Shown: positions 10,130-20,312, counted from the stretch's first letter. The stretch is 52,840 nucleotides of DNA from Entrophospora sp. SA101 (GCA_958430865.1 CAUDNR010001113.1:29584-82423), one strand, 5' to 3'. Made by a program: numbers and translations. Notes: generated from the letters alone by a model not told the origin.

Positions 10130-11240
10130 TTACACTAAATCAGGAAGATCCAAATCCTAATTGTGGCATCGTTGCTGCTGCCACCAGCTAAACATATCCT
10201 GCCGCAATTTAAAATAGCAGCAGAGAAGTCAAATCCAAGTAAGTCACAATTATAAACGATCAGGTCTCTCTCCATAAGTTTTCGTATGCAAAAAAATGTC
10301 TCTTGTGTTACAGGCAGCATTAACATCTCGATTCCAATGTGTCAGGCAGACTGATTTGCAGACTCTGACAGTCCAGAATTTTTGATGCTTATCAAACCAC
10401 ATCCATCACACAAAGAACATATGGAACTCGTCAACGGTCACCACATTGCAGTGTCTAGAAAACTCTTGACAAAATTCTTTTACAGGACCTGGAGAATGTC
10501 TGCGTGATGTTGATGTTGATGAAATTTACCATTGCCAAATGTAAAGTGTCCGGGTCCCATAAAAATTTCTAAAAAAAAATCATATATGCTATTTGCTTCC
10601 TTATTATTATGCGTACATTTATAATATTTCTTCCCTATGATATATATACACCGTGCGCACTATGCGCAAAAAAAAAAAAATCAGAGCTACTATGAATGGC
10701 ATATCTCTAGGTGAAAGGTATGTAAGTAATATTATTCAATGATATTTTTGTTTAATAGAAAATTAAATTAACAAAGTATAGTTCACCTCGAATAACAGCC
10801 TGAAGATTTTTTTTTTCAAACAACTCATTTTTTTGCAACCCTGCTAAGTTCCAGTACTCCTTGTTGTAACTTTTTCATCTGAACTCATTGCTACAAACAG
10901 ATATATCCTTCCAGGATCCAGCCTAAATAATTTGCATTCATTCAAATCAATATTCGATCCGTATTTGTTAGCATCTCCTTTATTATCATCAACTTTTTTC
11001 TGCAGACCATCAGTTTATATGGAATAAGCAAAGATTCGATTCTGGGTGGTGATTTTATTAATATTAAATGCTTTCGTCTGTCTACCAAGCTTCCCTTCCA
11101 GCTCTGAATCTTTGAATGGTTGTTATCAATTGATTTGTACATGTAAAATAAAGCAACTAATATGTACTTTTGTTGGAAAGAGTATTCAGACAGAAGTGTG
11201 GAGAGATGAGGGCCATGTTTCCGGTTATGCTTGATAAAGG
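10130..11240 (-). pseudogene. Decayed TnpB/Fanzor-like RuvC nuclease
   Basis: The minus strand shows, spread over several frames, the ordered landmarks of OrfB/TnpB/Fanzor proteins. First comes a TDG segment (about 11000), then RLDPGRIYLF (about 10905-10930, the RuvC-I Asp), then KEYWNLAGLQ. A conserved FGNGKF block follows (about 10535), then VTVDEF (about 10424-10440, the RuvC-II Glu). Last is CKSVCLTHWNRDVNAACN (about 10315-10360), with the zinc-ribbon cysteines and the RuvC-III Asp, ending TYGERPDRL and a stop near 10249. At least three frameshifts or stops break it. The N-terminal half is not recognisable. Known: Fanzors are eukaryotic RNA-guided relatives of TnpB carried by mobile elements. 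Inferred: a dead Fanzor element; no guide-RNA end could be identified. Confidence 0.65.
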
Positions 11241-12591
11241 TGGAGAGGATTTTGTGAAGACCCAGAATTCATGATCACAAAAATGCTTTTATAGATGCAT
11301 CATCAAAGCTTGATTTTGGAACAATGTCTATTGTGCTTTTGAGTGAATATATTGAATGCGGATGGTAAGGTGAAGAAGGCATTATGGATGTGATGTAGAG
11401 AGTTTTATCAATAATTTTTAAAGGGAGGGAAGGGGTCTTGATTTTTCAAGTTGGTAATGAAATGGTTTATGATCGAGTCAATGTATTTTTTGGGTAAAGG
11501 AAATTGATGAGTCCTAAATAATTTATAATTTATCCATCTTTAGTCGGTTATTGAGATTTGTGGTTCTAACATATTTCCGTACAGCAGAGGAGAGAAGTTG
11601 TCTTGGTTTTTATTTAATATTTTTATTTGTTGCTAATTGTGGTAATTATAATAATAAATAAAGATATTACGTAATTTCATTTCTAATTGTTCTTCATTTG
11701 ATATCATTTTAAGTTGGAGTGCGTGAGAATAACAAGCACCAAATTATTTACATTTTGATACGTTACGAATATCTTCTGGTTTATTATCATTGTCATCAAT
11801 GATAATTGTTTGAATGAGGGAAATCTGAAAAAAAAAAGAAAAAAAGCTCCCACCTGGGGGTTCTCCTCCTTGAGATTTTTTGCGAACTTTTACAGTATAT
11901 GTTATTCCTGTACACATATCGACCTACACAATAAACCAATGTGCCTTTCCCAAAGTCGACCACTCTGTAATTGTCAAAACTCCCATTTCTTTTGTGCAGA
12001 GCGCTTCCACTTATCATATTTTCGATGGAGGAGATGGTCTTGATGAAGCATGTATATAGATAAAAAAAAATGGAAGTTGTGTTTTTTTTTCTTTTAATTA
12101 GCATTCTTCATTTGATATTTCTTTTTTCATTGTTCGAATTAGAAGCCACTCCTTAAACTAAAGTTTAATTTCTATTTTAAAGAAAAATTTTTTTTATTTT
12201 TGTAAATTAATCAAAATGTTGAAAGACCAAACATAAATTTATTTATACAACCAAAGGAATGGAATGTATGTATAATAAATACCAAAACCAATCAATTCAT
12301 ACTTGTTTTTTTTTACTGATCTGACATCTTTTCAGTATTTATATAAGAACCTCTATCCATTTAAAAAAAATTTGGCAGCACTTTAATGTTAATGTTAAAT
12401 ACAACAACAAACATTTTCGAAAATTCATTTTTAACATTGCAAACTAATTGAGTTTAATTGTTTCTTTGTTGGGAAGTTCAATGATTTTGTGTTGCATGCT
12501 ATTTTTATCGATCTCATTTCAGATTATTAGTGACATGGTTTTCTTTTTTCACCAAAAAATACCAATAGTTTCTCACGCTAAAGTTATTTTT
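11241..12591. other. Gene-poor spacer with one unassigned ORF fragment
   Basis: There is no recognisable gene. A 102-codon minus-strand open frame at 12104-11796 contains RVVDFGKGTLVYCVGRYVYRN and KISRRRTPRWELF. It is free of low complexity except at its ends, so it may be a relic of a repeated protein, but I cannot name it. The A/T-rich remainder shows nothing else that I can support. Confidence 0.4.
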
Positions 12592-12622
12592 TCAAAATAG
12601 AAAAACTAGCAAAAAAAAAAAC

Positions 12623-13708
12623 ATGTCAACTCAAATTCTTTCTGAAAAACTTCAATTTGGAACCAAAATCGAAGGTCATGTTAATATTGACAATGTATAC
12701 AAAAGAATTTTAAGATCAAATAAGATTCATGCAATTTCAGAACCAAACTCTATCAACTCTCGAGTTATTGAAAGAGCTCCAACTTCAAATGGATTTATTT
12801 CTGCTTTTTTTCAAGCTTATAGTTATCATCAACATTTAAAACTTTCACCTGATGATATTTGGCTAGCTATTGCCTTGGGAGTCAGTCAGCATATTAATTT
12901 TAATTCGGAAAAATATCGTTATGTGTTTGTTGAGCATGAAGGCAAAAAAGAAATTAATGTTTATGTTGATGGCCTTTTGGATTTTAGTGGTGAATGTATT
13001 GGAGGAAATTGGGACCAAGCGGTTCAACAGTTAACTGATGCAACTGATAGTCAAGTTAAAGATGAAGTTGGAATAAAAAGATTATTAGAATGTAATTTTA
13101 CAACTACAACTCCTACTACAAAAACTGCTAGTAATATCGTATTATTAGATACTGTCAAGTCCTATTTTGATTATAGAATATCAACTTGTTGTGGCATTCC
13201 AAAGATCACTTTGACCGGTACTTTAGAAGATTGGATGAAAATTCAAGAAAAATTAGTTCAATTACGTAAATTAAATTTGGATTTAGATTTTTGGTTAAAT
13301 AAATTAGATCCAATTATTGGGGAATTTGTTTCGACTTATAAAGGTGAAATACATGAAGATTTTTGGAGTAAAGTTTTGTCTTACCAATCTTATGGCTCTG
13401 GCGAGCCTACTTTAAGTGGTTGGATTACCACATTCTTTCCTTATACTTGTGATGGTCATCCTTTAGGAGGAATCGCGGAATTAGGTGATTTACCTTATGG
13501 TCGAGTTAGTGTACCCTTTATCGGTAGTTTTGATGAAGTCGGCATGGATTTAAAGCTACAACTTGTTACAGGTTTTATAGGCCACAAACAAGAAAGTGTT
13601 AACAATAATGATGGTGATGTAGAAATTATTGTTTCACCTGTAATTAGTTGGGCGATTGCTGAAAATAATGAATTACAAGCTGACAGTTACAAAGAACTAG
13701 GATATTAA
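12623..13708 (+). CDS. DUF4419 domain protein, intronless
   Basis: A single 361-residue frame without introns. The hallmarks of the DUF4419 family run throughout: NGFISAFFQAYSYHQHLKLSPDDIWLAIALGVSQHIN near residue 55, then FSGECIGGNWDQAVQQL, YFDYRISTCCGIPKITLTGT, WMKIQEKL and a C-terminal SGWITTFFPY. Function of the family is unknown. The start follows an A-rich leader, ATG at 12623. Downstream are AATAAA (13776-13781) and, 17 nt later, an A10 tract. TCAAAATA flanks the unit on both sides (12592-12599, 13808-13815), which suggests a retroposed mRNA. No internal stops, so it may be expressed. Confidence 0.85.
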   Translation: MSTQILSEKLQFGTKIEGHVNIDNVYKRILRSNKIHAISEPNSINSRVIERAPTSNGFISAFFQAYSYHQHLKLSPDDIWLAIALGVSQHINFNSEKYRYVFVEHEGKKEINVYVDGLLDFSGECIGGNWDQAVQQLTDATDSQVKDEVGIKRLLECNFTTTTPTTKTASNIVLLDTVKSYFDYRISTCCGIPKITLTGTLEDWMKIQEKLVQLRKLNLDLDFWLNKLDPIIGEFVSTYKGEIHEDFWSKVLSYQSYGSGEPTLSGWITTFFPYTCDGHPLGGIAELGDLPYGRVSVPFIGSFDEVGMDLKLQLVTGFIGHKQESVNNNDGDVEIIVSPVISWAIAENNELQADSYKELGY

Positions 13709-13940
13709 TTTTATCATTATTATTACCTTTGCTTTTGATTTTATGTTTTATATTTTTATTGTTATTATTTTTAAAAATAAATTAAATGTGACTTTGTAAA
13801 AAAAAAATCAAAATAATAGTTTAACATTATGAATAATGAATATGAATTCAAAAATGTTTTGCAAAGTTCTTTTAACAGTTGAATTTACTTTACAATTTCG
13901 TTTTTTAGTGCTTGTCGATTTCTTTTCTTTCTCCTCAATA

Positions 13941-14066
13941 TACAGTCCATTTTCTCTATAATGGATCTTGGACTGAGAATTTAAGCCCAATTTATATGTC
14001 TCGTATTATTACCGTTGACTCTCTCTATAACAGACATGTATATTATAGAGAGAATGAATTTGTATA
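13941..14066. mobile_element. Possible Tc1/mariner-type MITE relic
   Basis: The left end TACAGTCCATTTTCTCTATA resembles the TACAGTC...CTCTATAA termini of Tc1/mariner elements. The right end carries TTATAGAGAGAAT...TGTATA, an approximate inverted counterpart. An internal perfect 10-bp dyad CTCTCTATAA/TTATAGAGAG lies at about 14021-14052. About 126 bp, non-coding, decayed. Confidence 0.4.
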
Positions 14067-14521
14067 CATTTGCAAATTATCAAAGAGAGGTCATTTTGCT
14101 TCAAATAAATATATTTTACTTTAATTGACGATCCGTGAATGAATGAGAGGATTTTTGTGTGATTGGTGGGGCAAAAATGTAAAAAAATCACCAATCAATA
14201 ATGTTTAACAAACAATAAAGCACAACGTTTCTGTATTACAAACTTATTCTTTTTATGTTATATATAAAGTAAATCTCATAGATTACTGTATTAAAATATT
14301 AAAGGGTTTGGAATGTTTCTTGAAAACTTTTGTATGTAGGTAATATATAAAAATTCGGAATTTTTTAACTTTCAGCCAACACTATCAAGTATTCTGACCA
14401 GATTTAAGCTCTTTTTTTTATCGGTTTATTAACAAAAAAACTTTTATTTAAATTAAAACCCCAAAGTCGAAATGTTTTGACTTGAGGAAACTACATAGTA
14501 AAAATCAGTTTCGACCTTATT

Positions 14522-15141
14522 TTGACCCTATTTCGACCAGATCTGCAAATGGTCGAAATAGTTTCAACTTCATGTATAATTACAACAACCAAGAATCATC
14601 TCCCCACCAGTAAAGCATACTTTTTCTTTCAAGGGGCCTTTATTGAACCTATTTTTAATTTGGTTGAAAAAGCACTTAACAAATTCCTTATTGAGAATGA
14701 ACATATAATTCCTTCCACTGTCACCAAGACCTTTGCCTCCAAACATCACATAAATCCAGATTTTGATAATGCAGATACTCAATGTATGCTTAATTTCATA
14801 ATTGAGAATATAAAAATTTTTGACAAATCAGTATTCCACAGTCAACATAAATCAAATCCAACTCAGCTTTTAAAAATTATAAGAACAATGTTAGGAATAG
14901 GGTAACTCATGGAACTTTAATAGATCAAAAAGGTTGATGGAGTGACCACAAACTCCAACATATTGCTATACTTGCATGCGATGTTGTCACCTGTTTAGGT
15001 AAATAATTTATAAATAATTTTGTATAAGAGTTTGAACTGACTCATCATTTCTTTTAATACTAGGTGGCAACTATAAAGAATTACATGCTATAAAAGAAAA
15101 ACTTGATAATAAGATTATTCAAAAATGGGTGGGAAAAACAA
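14522..15141 (+). pseudogene. Decayed orphan gene fragment cut by a MITE
   Basis: An open frame from 14522 gives a plausible protein block: LPTSKAYFFFQGAFIEPIFN, then NADTQCMLNFIIENIKIFDK. Near 14885 the sense continues in another frame as NRVTHGTLIDQKG, meets a TGA, then SDHKLQHIAILACDVVTCLG. An intron-like GTAAAT...TACTAG gap (about 15000-15063) is followed by GGNYKELHAIKEKLDNKIIQ, which is cut by the MITE at 15150. So one frameshift, one stop and one insertion disable it. I do not recognise the family, although it looks like a lineage-specific protein rather than chance ORFs. Confidence 0.5.
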
Positions 15142-15149
15142 CTCCAGAG

Positions 15150-15325
15150 TATACATGCAGCCCAAATTGGTTTGGTGATTTTAATGGTCAAAATTATTCC
15201 AATTTTGATGGTAGAAAGTAGAAATTAATTATGGCACTCACTATTAAAAACATAAGTGTAACACCCCTTTACTACATGTGTAACCCCTTTATGACAGTGT
15301 CAAAATACTTTGGGCTGCATGTATA
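15150..15325. mobile_element. 176-bp MITE with perfect 8-bp TSD and 17-bp TIRs
   Basis: Perfect terminal inverted repeats TATACATGCAGCCCAAA (15150-15166) and TTTGGGCTGCATGTATA (15309-15325) are flanked by CTCCAGAG on both sides (15142-15149, 15326-15333). Non-coding. Perfect TIRs and duplication suggest a recent insertion. It disrupts the orphan gene fragment, and its right duplication directly touches the first base of the hAT element. Confidence 0.93.
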
Positions 15326-15392
15326 CTCCAGAGTAAGGTTGCCTGACAAAATCCGCTTAGCCTGATGCCGAAAGGTAAAACCTCCTACATAG

Positions 15393-15707
15393 TGCCAAAA
15401 TGCCAAAATGTCAAAATGCCAAAAATGTCAAAAATGCCGAAAATGTCAAAAATGCCGAAAATGCCAAAAATGCCGAAATGCCGAAAATGCCAAAAATGCC
15501 AAAAAATGCCAAAACTGTCCGAAAATGCCAAAAATGTCGAAAATGCCAAAAATGCTGAAATGCCGAAAATGCCGAAATGTCAAAACTGACAAAAATGCCA
15601 AAAAATGCCAAAACTGTCCAAAAATGCCAAAAATGTCAAAAATGCTAAAAATGTCAAAAATACAAAACTGCTGAAATATCAAGACTGCTGAAATGTCAAA
15701 ACTGCCA
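15393..15707. repeat. Left subterminal motif array of the hAT element
   Basis: About 30 units of 8-10 bp, mostly AAAATGCC, AAAATGCCG and AAAATGTC, run without interruption for about 315 bp. Such direct subterminal motifs are the known transposase-binding sites of hAT elements. The Lys-Cys-rich open frames that cross this array on both strands are by-products of the repeat. Confidence 0.85.
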
Positions 15708-15996
15708 TCTACCAGATTCAATTATATAATATGTAAAAATTATACTGCACAATTGTAAATTAATTAGATTATTAAATAATCCAAAAAAAAAAACCAAATA
15801 TATATAAAATCAATAATATTTTATTTTTTATTCTAAACATTGATAAATTAAACAATGCAAAAAAAATAAAAATATTTACACAACACCCAAAATTTATAGT
15901 CATATTGTTTTCTATTAAAATGCTTTATATATTATATATACATACATATACATAAATTTATGTATAATGAACATGAATTTTGAAAAAAAAATATAT

Positions 15997-18322
15997 TTAT
16001 ACCTCTTCACTAAGAAATTCACCTAATAAGCCATCTATATCATAATCTAAAATTCCTTTTCCATCCTCATTGGTCATATTGACATTTTCATATTCATCAA
16101 TATCACTATTGTCATAATCATCTAATACATCTTCTGGGATATTGCCAATTTCTTTGATTATTAAATTATGTGACAGATCCACAAATTTTTCGATCCAAAT
16201 GTTTTCAATCAAAACAATACAATTATCTTCAGGTATTGTTTCACTATTTATGAAAAAGGAAGTCTCACCTTCACCTTCACCTTCAACTTCACTTTCGTTG
16301 TCATTATCATCTGTCTCAGCAAATGCTTCTGAAATAGATATATTTATTTCAGCGTCACTTAGACGAGTTTTCTTCTTATTATTAAATCCATAAAATCCAA
16401 GTTCTGTCTTTGCATTGGATTTCCAGTACATGATCATTTTAGACATGGATTCTAATCGTTGTAAATTGAGATTCAAACGTCGTTTATGAAACAGCCATCC
16501 AAGCATAGAAAATCCACATTCACAACTTGCAGAATTTGGGCATATTGAAAACAAATAACGTGCTAGTGTTGGAAGAGTATCTGGTTGTGAATCTGTGTCA
16601 ATAAGATTCCACCAGCTTGTAGGGTCTTCTGAACAGCAGACAATATCAAGGTCAAATGGCTCTTCATGATCCTTATATTTTCGTAGTTGCTCGCACAAGA
16701 TTTTTGACTCATGGAGGTCAAATCCTAATCTTTTCCCAATTGTCATTGCACATTTGACAACCTTTGCATATGCTCCTTTTTTGAGAGGTGTATTCCTAAA
16801 ATGGGGATCTAAAAAAAAGCATGTAAGGTACTTGTCATCATCAAACTCTTTGAATCTTTCATTCATTACTTTAAAGCAATGATTACGGAATGTTTGATTG
16901 AATGATTTTGGTAATTTTTTTAAAACTGCTGCCAATTGTACTAAGTTTAAAAAACAATCAGAAAGTGTGGCTGATCTTGACTCCAAAGCTAATATTGCTT
17001 TCCTTAAAGGGTTCAAAACAAATGCAAGGATTCGTAAATCAGAAAAAAAATTTCTCCCTTGAATTATATGTTTTACTTTATCATTTAATAAATGATTATG
17101 TTGAGAAGTAATCTCCTCAAGAACTGGTTCTAGCCTTATTACTGATTCTACTGACTCACTAGCAGTGGTCCAGCGTGTCTTGCAATACATTTTTATCCCT
17201 CCTCCATTAATTTTGTTTTCTTTAATTAGTTGGAAAAGCACAGCACCAGCTTGATGAGAGCTTTTAAAAAAAGTGGCTAAATTATTAACCCGTCGTAATA
17301 AGCGATCACCAAAGTTCTCTTTGACAATGTCACATGCAATCAAGTTGATAGCATGTGCTATACAACGAACATTCTCTATATTTGGATATTTCTGTTGAAT
17401 AATTGCACGTGCATTTCGAACATTTGAGGCATTGTCTGAAACTATGGCTGATATTCGATTCACCCCAATACTTTCAATGATTTCTCCAATTACCATGGCT
17501 AAATATTCTGCAGTATGAGAAACTTCTGACAAGTCAGAAAGTTGATAAAGATATTCTTTTCGTGAAGGAGTCATAATTACAAAATTCCAAATTGAGCGAT
17601 GTGTACCAGAGGTCCAGCCGTCAAAGGCTAAATTATATCAACATTAATATAATTAAAAATCTATAATAGTTTGATTTTAAAAAAATCATATTAATTTTTT
17701 AACTAACCTAATGTTAGATTGGTTTCCTTCTCAATTTCAGATTTAACTTTGGAGTTTACTTGAGATAACTCACGTTCAAGTAATTGACCTGATAAAATCT
17801 CTCTTGATGGTGGTTCATACCCAGCATTGAGCTCTTTTGCAAAATTGATAAAAAAAGGATGTTCCACTATTCGAAATGATATACCACATGTAATAAAAAA
17901 TTTAGCTAGAGCACGGTTAATACTGGTAATTCTGGAATTTGGAAGTTCTATAGAATCGTGATAATTTGTAATAATAGTTTGTTGGCTATTTTCAACTTTC
18001 TTTTTCTTAATTGGTGCTTTATCCTTACGTTCTAACACTATGGACAGATATTTTCTTACAATTGTTGCAGGGGCTTTTGAACAATGGTTGGCAAGATGTT
18101 CCTCTAGTTTTGCAACTTCACCACGTGTCCATTTACTTGTACAGTATTTACAAGAGGCATTAAATTTTCCAGAGCCAACAGAATCTCCTTTATTAACATC
18201 TTCCCAAATAGAACTAATTGGCCTTCCATGTTTTTTTTTTTTTCTTTTTCTTGGCTAGGAACAGGTGAGTCCTCCGGATTTAAAGAGTTATTTAAAAAGT
18301 CAGAATTAAGAGGAGTGTTCAT
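15997..18322 (-). CDS. hAT transposase, one apparent frameshift
   Basis: Two exons, 18322-17708 and 17627-15997, join in frame across an 80-nt intron (TTAG|GTTAGTT to TTTAG|CC) to give TLAFDGWTSG. The BED-type zinc finger (WEDVNK...CKYC...HLANHC, coded near 18040-18230) is followed by the RNase-H-like core: FDGWTSG with the first catalytic Asp, VSDNASN with the second, CIAHAINLI, and the C-terminal dimerisation block SWWNLI...LPTLARYLFSI. An acidic tail ends the protein, about 748 codons in all. The N-terminal ATG frame and the BED frame are offset by one base at a T13 run (18231-18243, A13 in the sense strand). It is therefore inactivated, slippage-dependent or affected by a homopolymer error. 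Everything downstream is open. Confidence 0.88.
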
Positions 18323-18774
18323 ATTAATATTGAAATTTGCATAAGCTTTTGTATAGGCTTTTTTTTAGTGTGAGTTTAAAATGACGCGGATGGTGTTTGA
18401 AAAAAAAAAAAAAAAAAGGGAATTAATTATGTAACACATTTTTGTTAAACCTTATTAAGGTTTGAATAGATTTTGAAGATTCAACACATTGAAATTACTA
18501 TGAAAAAATTCATAATTTAAAGACTGACGAAGTTGAAGAAAGAAGAAAGCTTGATAAAAATCTTTAAAATTAAATAAATTTTAAAGTAAAGAAGTAAAGG
18601 TCAAAGTATAGTAAACATAATTCAAATAAAGATTGATTGATATCGATAATAATAAAGATTATCGTGAATTATCATGACATGATTGGTTGTGGTGGCTTAG
18701 ATTTGTTACACCATAAAAGTTTAAATTTGAATTAGTTAAAATTTTAAGTATTACACAGGTTATGAATAAAATTT

Positions 18775-19395
18775 TAGGGTTTTATTTGAATAAACGAATG
18801 ATTCAAATGAAAACAAATGGTTCGAATGAAAACAAATGGTTCGAATGAAAATAAATGTTTTGAATAAAAATTAATGGTATGAATGGTTTGAATGAAAACA
18901 AACTATTATTATTCAAATGAAAACGAATGGTTTGAATGAAAACAAATTATTATTATTTGAATGAAAACGAATGGTTCGAATGAAAACGAACTATTATTAT
19001 TTGAATGAAAACGAATGGTTCGAATGAAAACGAACTATTATTATTTGAATGAAAACGAATGGTTCAAATGAAAACGAACTATTGAAAACGAATGGTTCAA
19101 ATGAAAACGAGCTATTATTATTCAAATGAAAACGAATGGTTCAAATGAAAACGAGCTATTATTATTCAAATGAAAACGAATGGTTCAAATGAAAACGAAC
19201 TATTATTATTCGAATGAAAACGAACTATTATTATTCGAATGAAAACGAATGGTTCAAATGAAAACGAATCATTATTATTCGAATGAAAATGAATGGTTCA
19301 AATGAAAACGAATTATTCGAATTAGTATTAGTATTAGTATTAGTATTAGTATTATGAATAATTTGAATAAGAATTTGTATTACAAATATAAACTC
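18775..19395. repeat. GAATGAAAACGAA tandem array, probable nested foldback element
   Basis: Dozens of AATGAAAACGAATGGTTC and GAACTATTATTATTCG units alternate in higher-order blocks of roughly 40-60 bp, ending in five TATTAG units. The left edge TAGGGTTTTATTTGAATAA and the inverted right edge GGAGTTTATATTTGTAATAC resemble the ends of the small element at 5434-5617. It is therefore probably an expanded copy of that family, inserted within the hAT transposon between the transposase 5' end and the right terminus. Confidence 0.6.
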
Positions 19396-19594
19396 CAAAC
19401 ATAGTCGATCATTTAGTTGATTTAATTGATCGTTTATTTGAATATTAATATATATTAATATTAGTTGATCAAAAAAATTTAGTCGATTATACTATTAGTT
19501 AGTTAACTAAGATAGTCGATGTCCAACCTCTAGGTTAATAAAATATGGCGAAACTATATTAAAATATTACTAGCAATTATAAAAATCAGCTATA

Positions 19595-19742
19595 GGCACT
19601 TTCAGCATTTCGGCACTTTCGGCACTTTCGGCACTTTCGGCACTTTCGGCATTTCGGCACTTTCGGCACTTTCGGCATTTCGGCGTTTCAGAACAATTTG
19701 CCGAAACTATTTCGGCAGTTTCGCATACGCCATTCTGCCGAA
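19595..19742. repeat. Right subterminal motif array of the hAT element
   Basis: About a dozen GGCACTTTC/GGCATTTC units, the reverse complement of the left array motif. It is shorter (about 150 bp) and more regular (9-bp period) than the left array, so the two ends are asymmetric. Confidence 0.85.
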
Positions 19743-20003
19743 ACTCCCTAGTTTCGGCAAGCAACCTTATCAGTGACTAAGTGACTTGCATCATAGAAAA
19801 TATAAAAGCATGTAATTTTATATGCAAAATCTTCAGGACTTAAGATACAATTTGATATAATTTTTATGTACATTTTTGCATTAGAATAATTATTAAAAAA
19901 TTTCACATCAAAAATTTTAAGTCAAATTTTGTGAAAGGCTTTAAAAAAAAGATGTGAATTAGCTTTACAAAAAATTGGCAATATAAATTTTTTTATTTCA
20001 AAT

Positions 20004-20118
20004 TATGGTTGCTTGCCAAAACTCCTCCAAAAATCAATCAGCAGAATTTTGGCAAGATACACACTAATTGTTTATTAGAGTTTTGGCAGTCATTAAGAGA
20101 CTTTGGCAAGCAACCTTA
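20004..20118. mobile_element. 115-bp MITE, perfect 8-bp TSD, hAT-matching ends
   Basis: The left end TATGGTTGCTTGCCAAAACT and right end GGCAAGCAACCTTA match the termini of the hAT element ending at 19769. Flanks are TTTCAAAT at 19996-20003 and 20119-20126, identical. Non-coding; shares AATCAATCAGC and TAATTGTTTATTAGAGTTTT with the second copy at 20168. Confidence 0.9.
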
Positions 20119-20167
20119 TTTCAAATGAATCTAAAGCTATTTGATTATGCTTTGCAATTGTGCAAAT

Positions 20168-20257
20168 TATGGTTGCTTGTCAAAACTCCTCTGGAAATCA
20201 ATCAGCCACACAATAATTGTTTATTAGAGTTTTGGCAGAGTTTCACAAGCAACCTTA
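20168..20257. mobile_element. 90-bp MITE, sister copy, 7/8 TSD
   Basis: Same family as the element at 20004-20118: TATGGTTGCTTGTCAAAACT at the left, CACAAGCAACCTTA at the right, with the shared interior TAATTGTTTATTAGAGTTTT. Flanks GTGCAAAT (20160-20167) and GTGCAAAC (20258-20265) match at 7 of 8 bases. It landed in a fragment of kinase P-loop sequence. Confidence 0.88.
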
Positions 20258-20312
20258 GTGCAAACCCACCTTCACCTATCTTTCAATATTTGTTGAGATA
20301 TGTAACTTTTTG
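20258..20312 (-). pseudogene. Kinase P-loop relic
   Basis: The plus strand CCACCTTCACCTATCTTT followed by CAATATTTGTT nearly equals the kinase block at about 989-1022. Read on the minus strand it encodes an IGEGGF-like glycine loop with frame damage. About 55 bp survive, interrupted by the MITE at 20168-20257. Confidence 0.5.

Larger units (their letters stand above)
15334..19769. mobile_element. 4.4-kb hAT transposon with subterminal arrays
   Basis: The left terminus TAAGGTTGCCTGACAAAAT matches the inverted right terminus (GTTTCGGCAAGCAACCTTA) at 15 of 19 bases. Inside the left end is an array of TGCCGAAA/TGCCAAAA/TGTCAAAA motifs. Inside the right end is the same motif inverted (TTTCGGCA/GGCACTTTC). 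Between them lies a hAT transposase gene on the minus strand. The right end is followed by TCAGTGAC and the left preceded by CTCCAGAG, so no target duplication is visible; it is old or its flanks rearranged. A separate foldback, repeat-rich element seems to have been inserted at 18775-19395. Two MITEs just to the right share its termini. Confidence 0.85.

Noticed and set aside
15365..15721. Lys/Cys/Met-rich open frames on both strands (KCQKCRKCQK-type), resembling metallothionein-like repeats
   Set aside because: They are forced by the 8-10 bp TGCCAAAA array of the hAT left end; all frames are open because the repeat lacks stops.
19350..19620. CRISPR-like regular repeats
   Set aside because: Units are tandem without unique spacers, lie in a eukaryotic transposon, and no cas-like gene is present.
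15326..19777. Target-site duplication for the 4.4-kb hAT element
   Set aside because: CTCCAGAG on the left is the duplication of the adjacent MITE, and TCAGTGAC on the right does not match it, so none is claimed.
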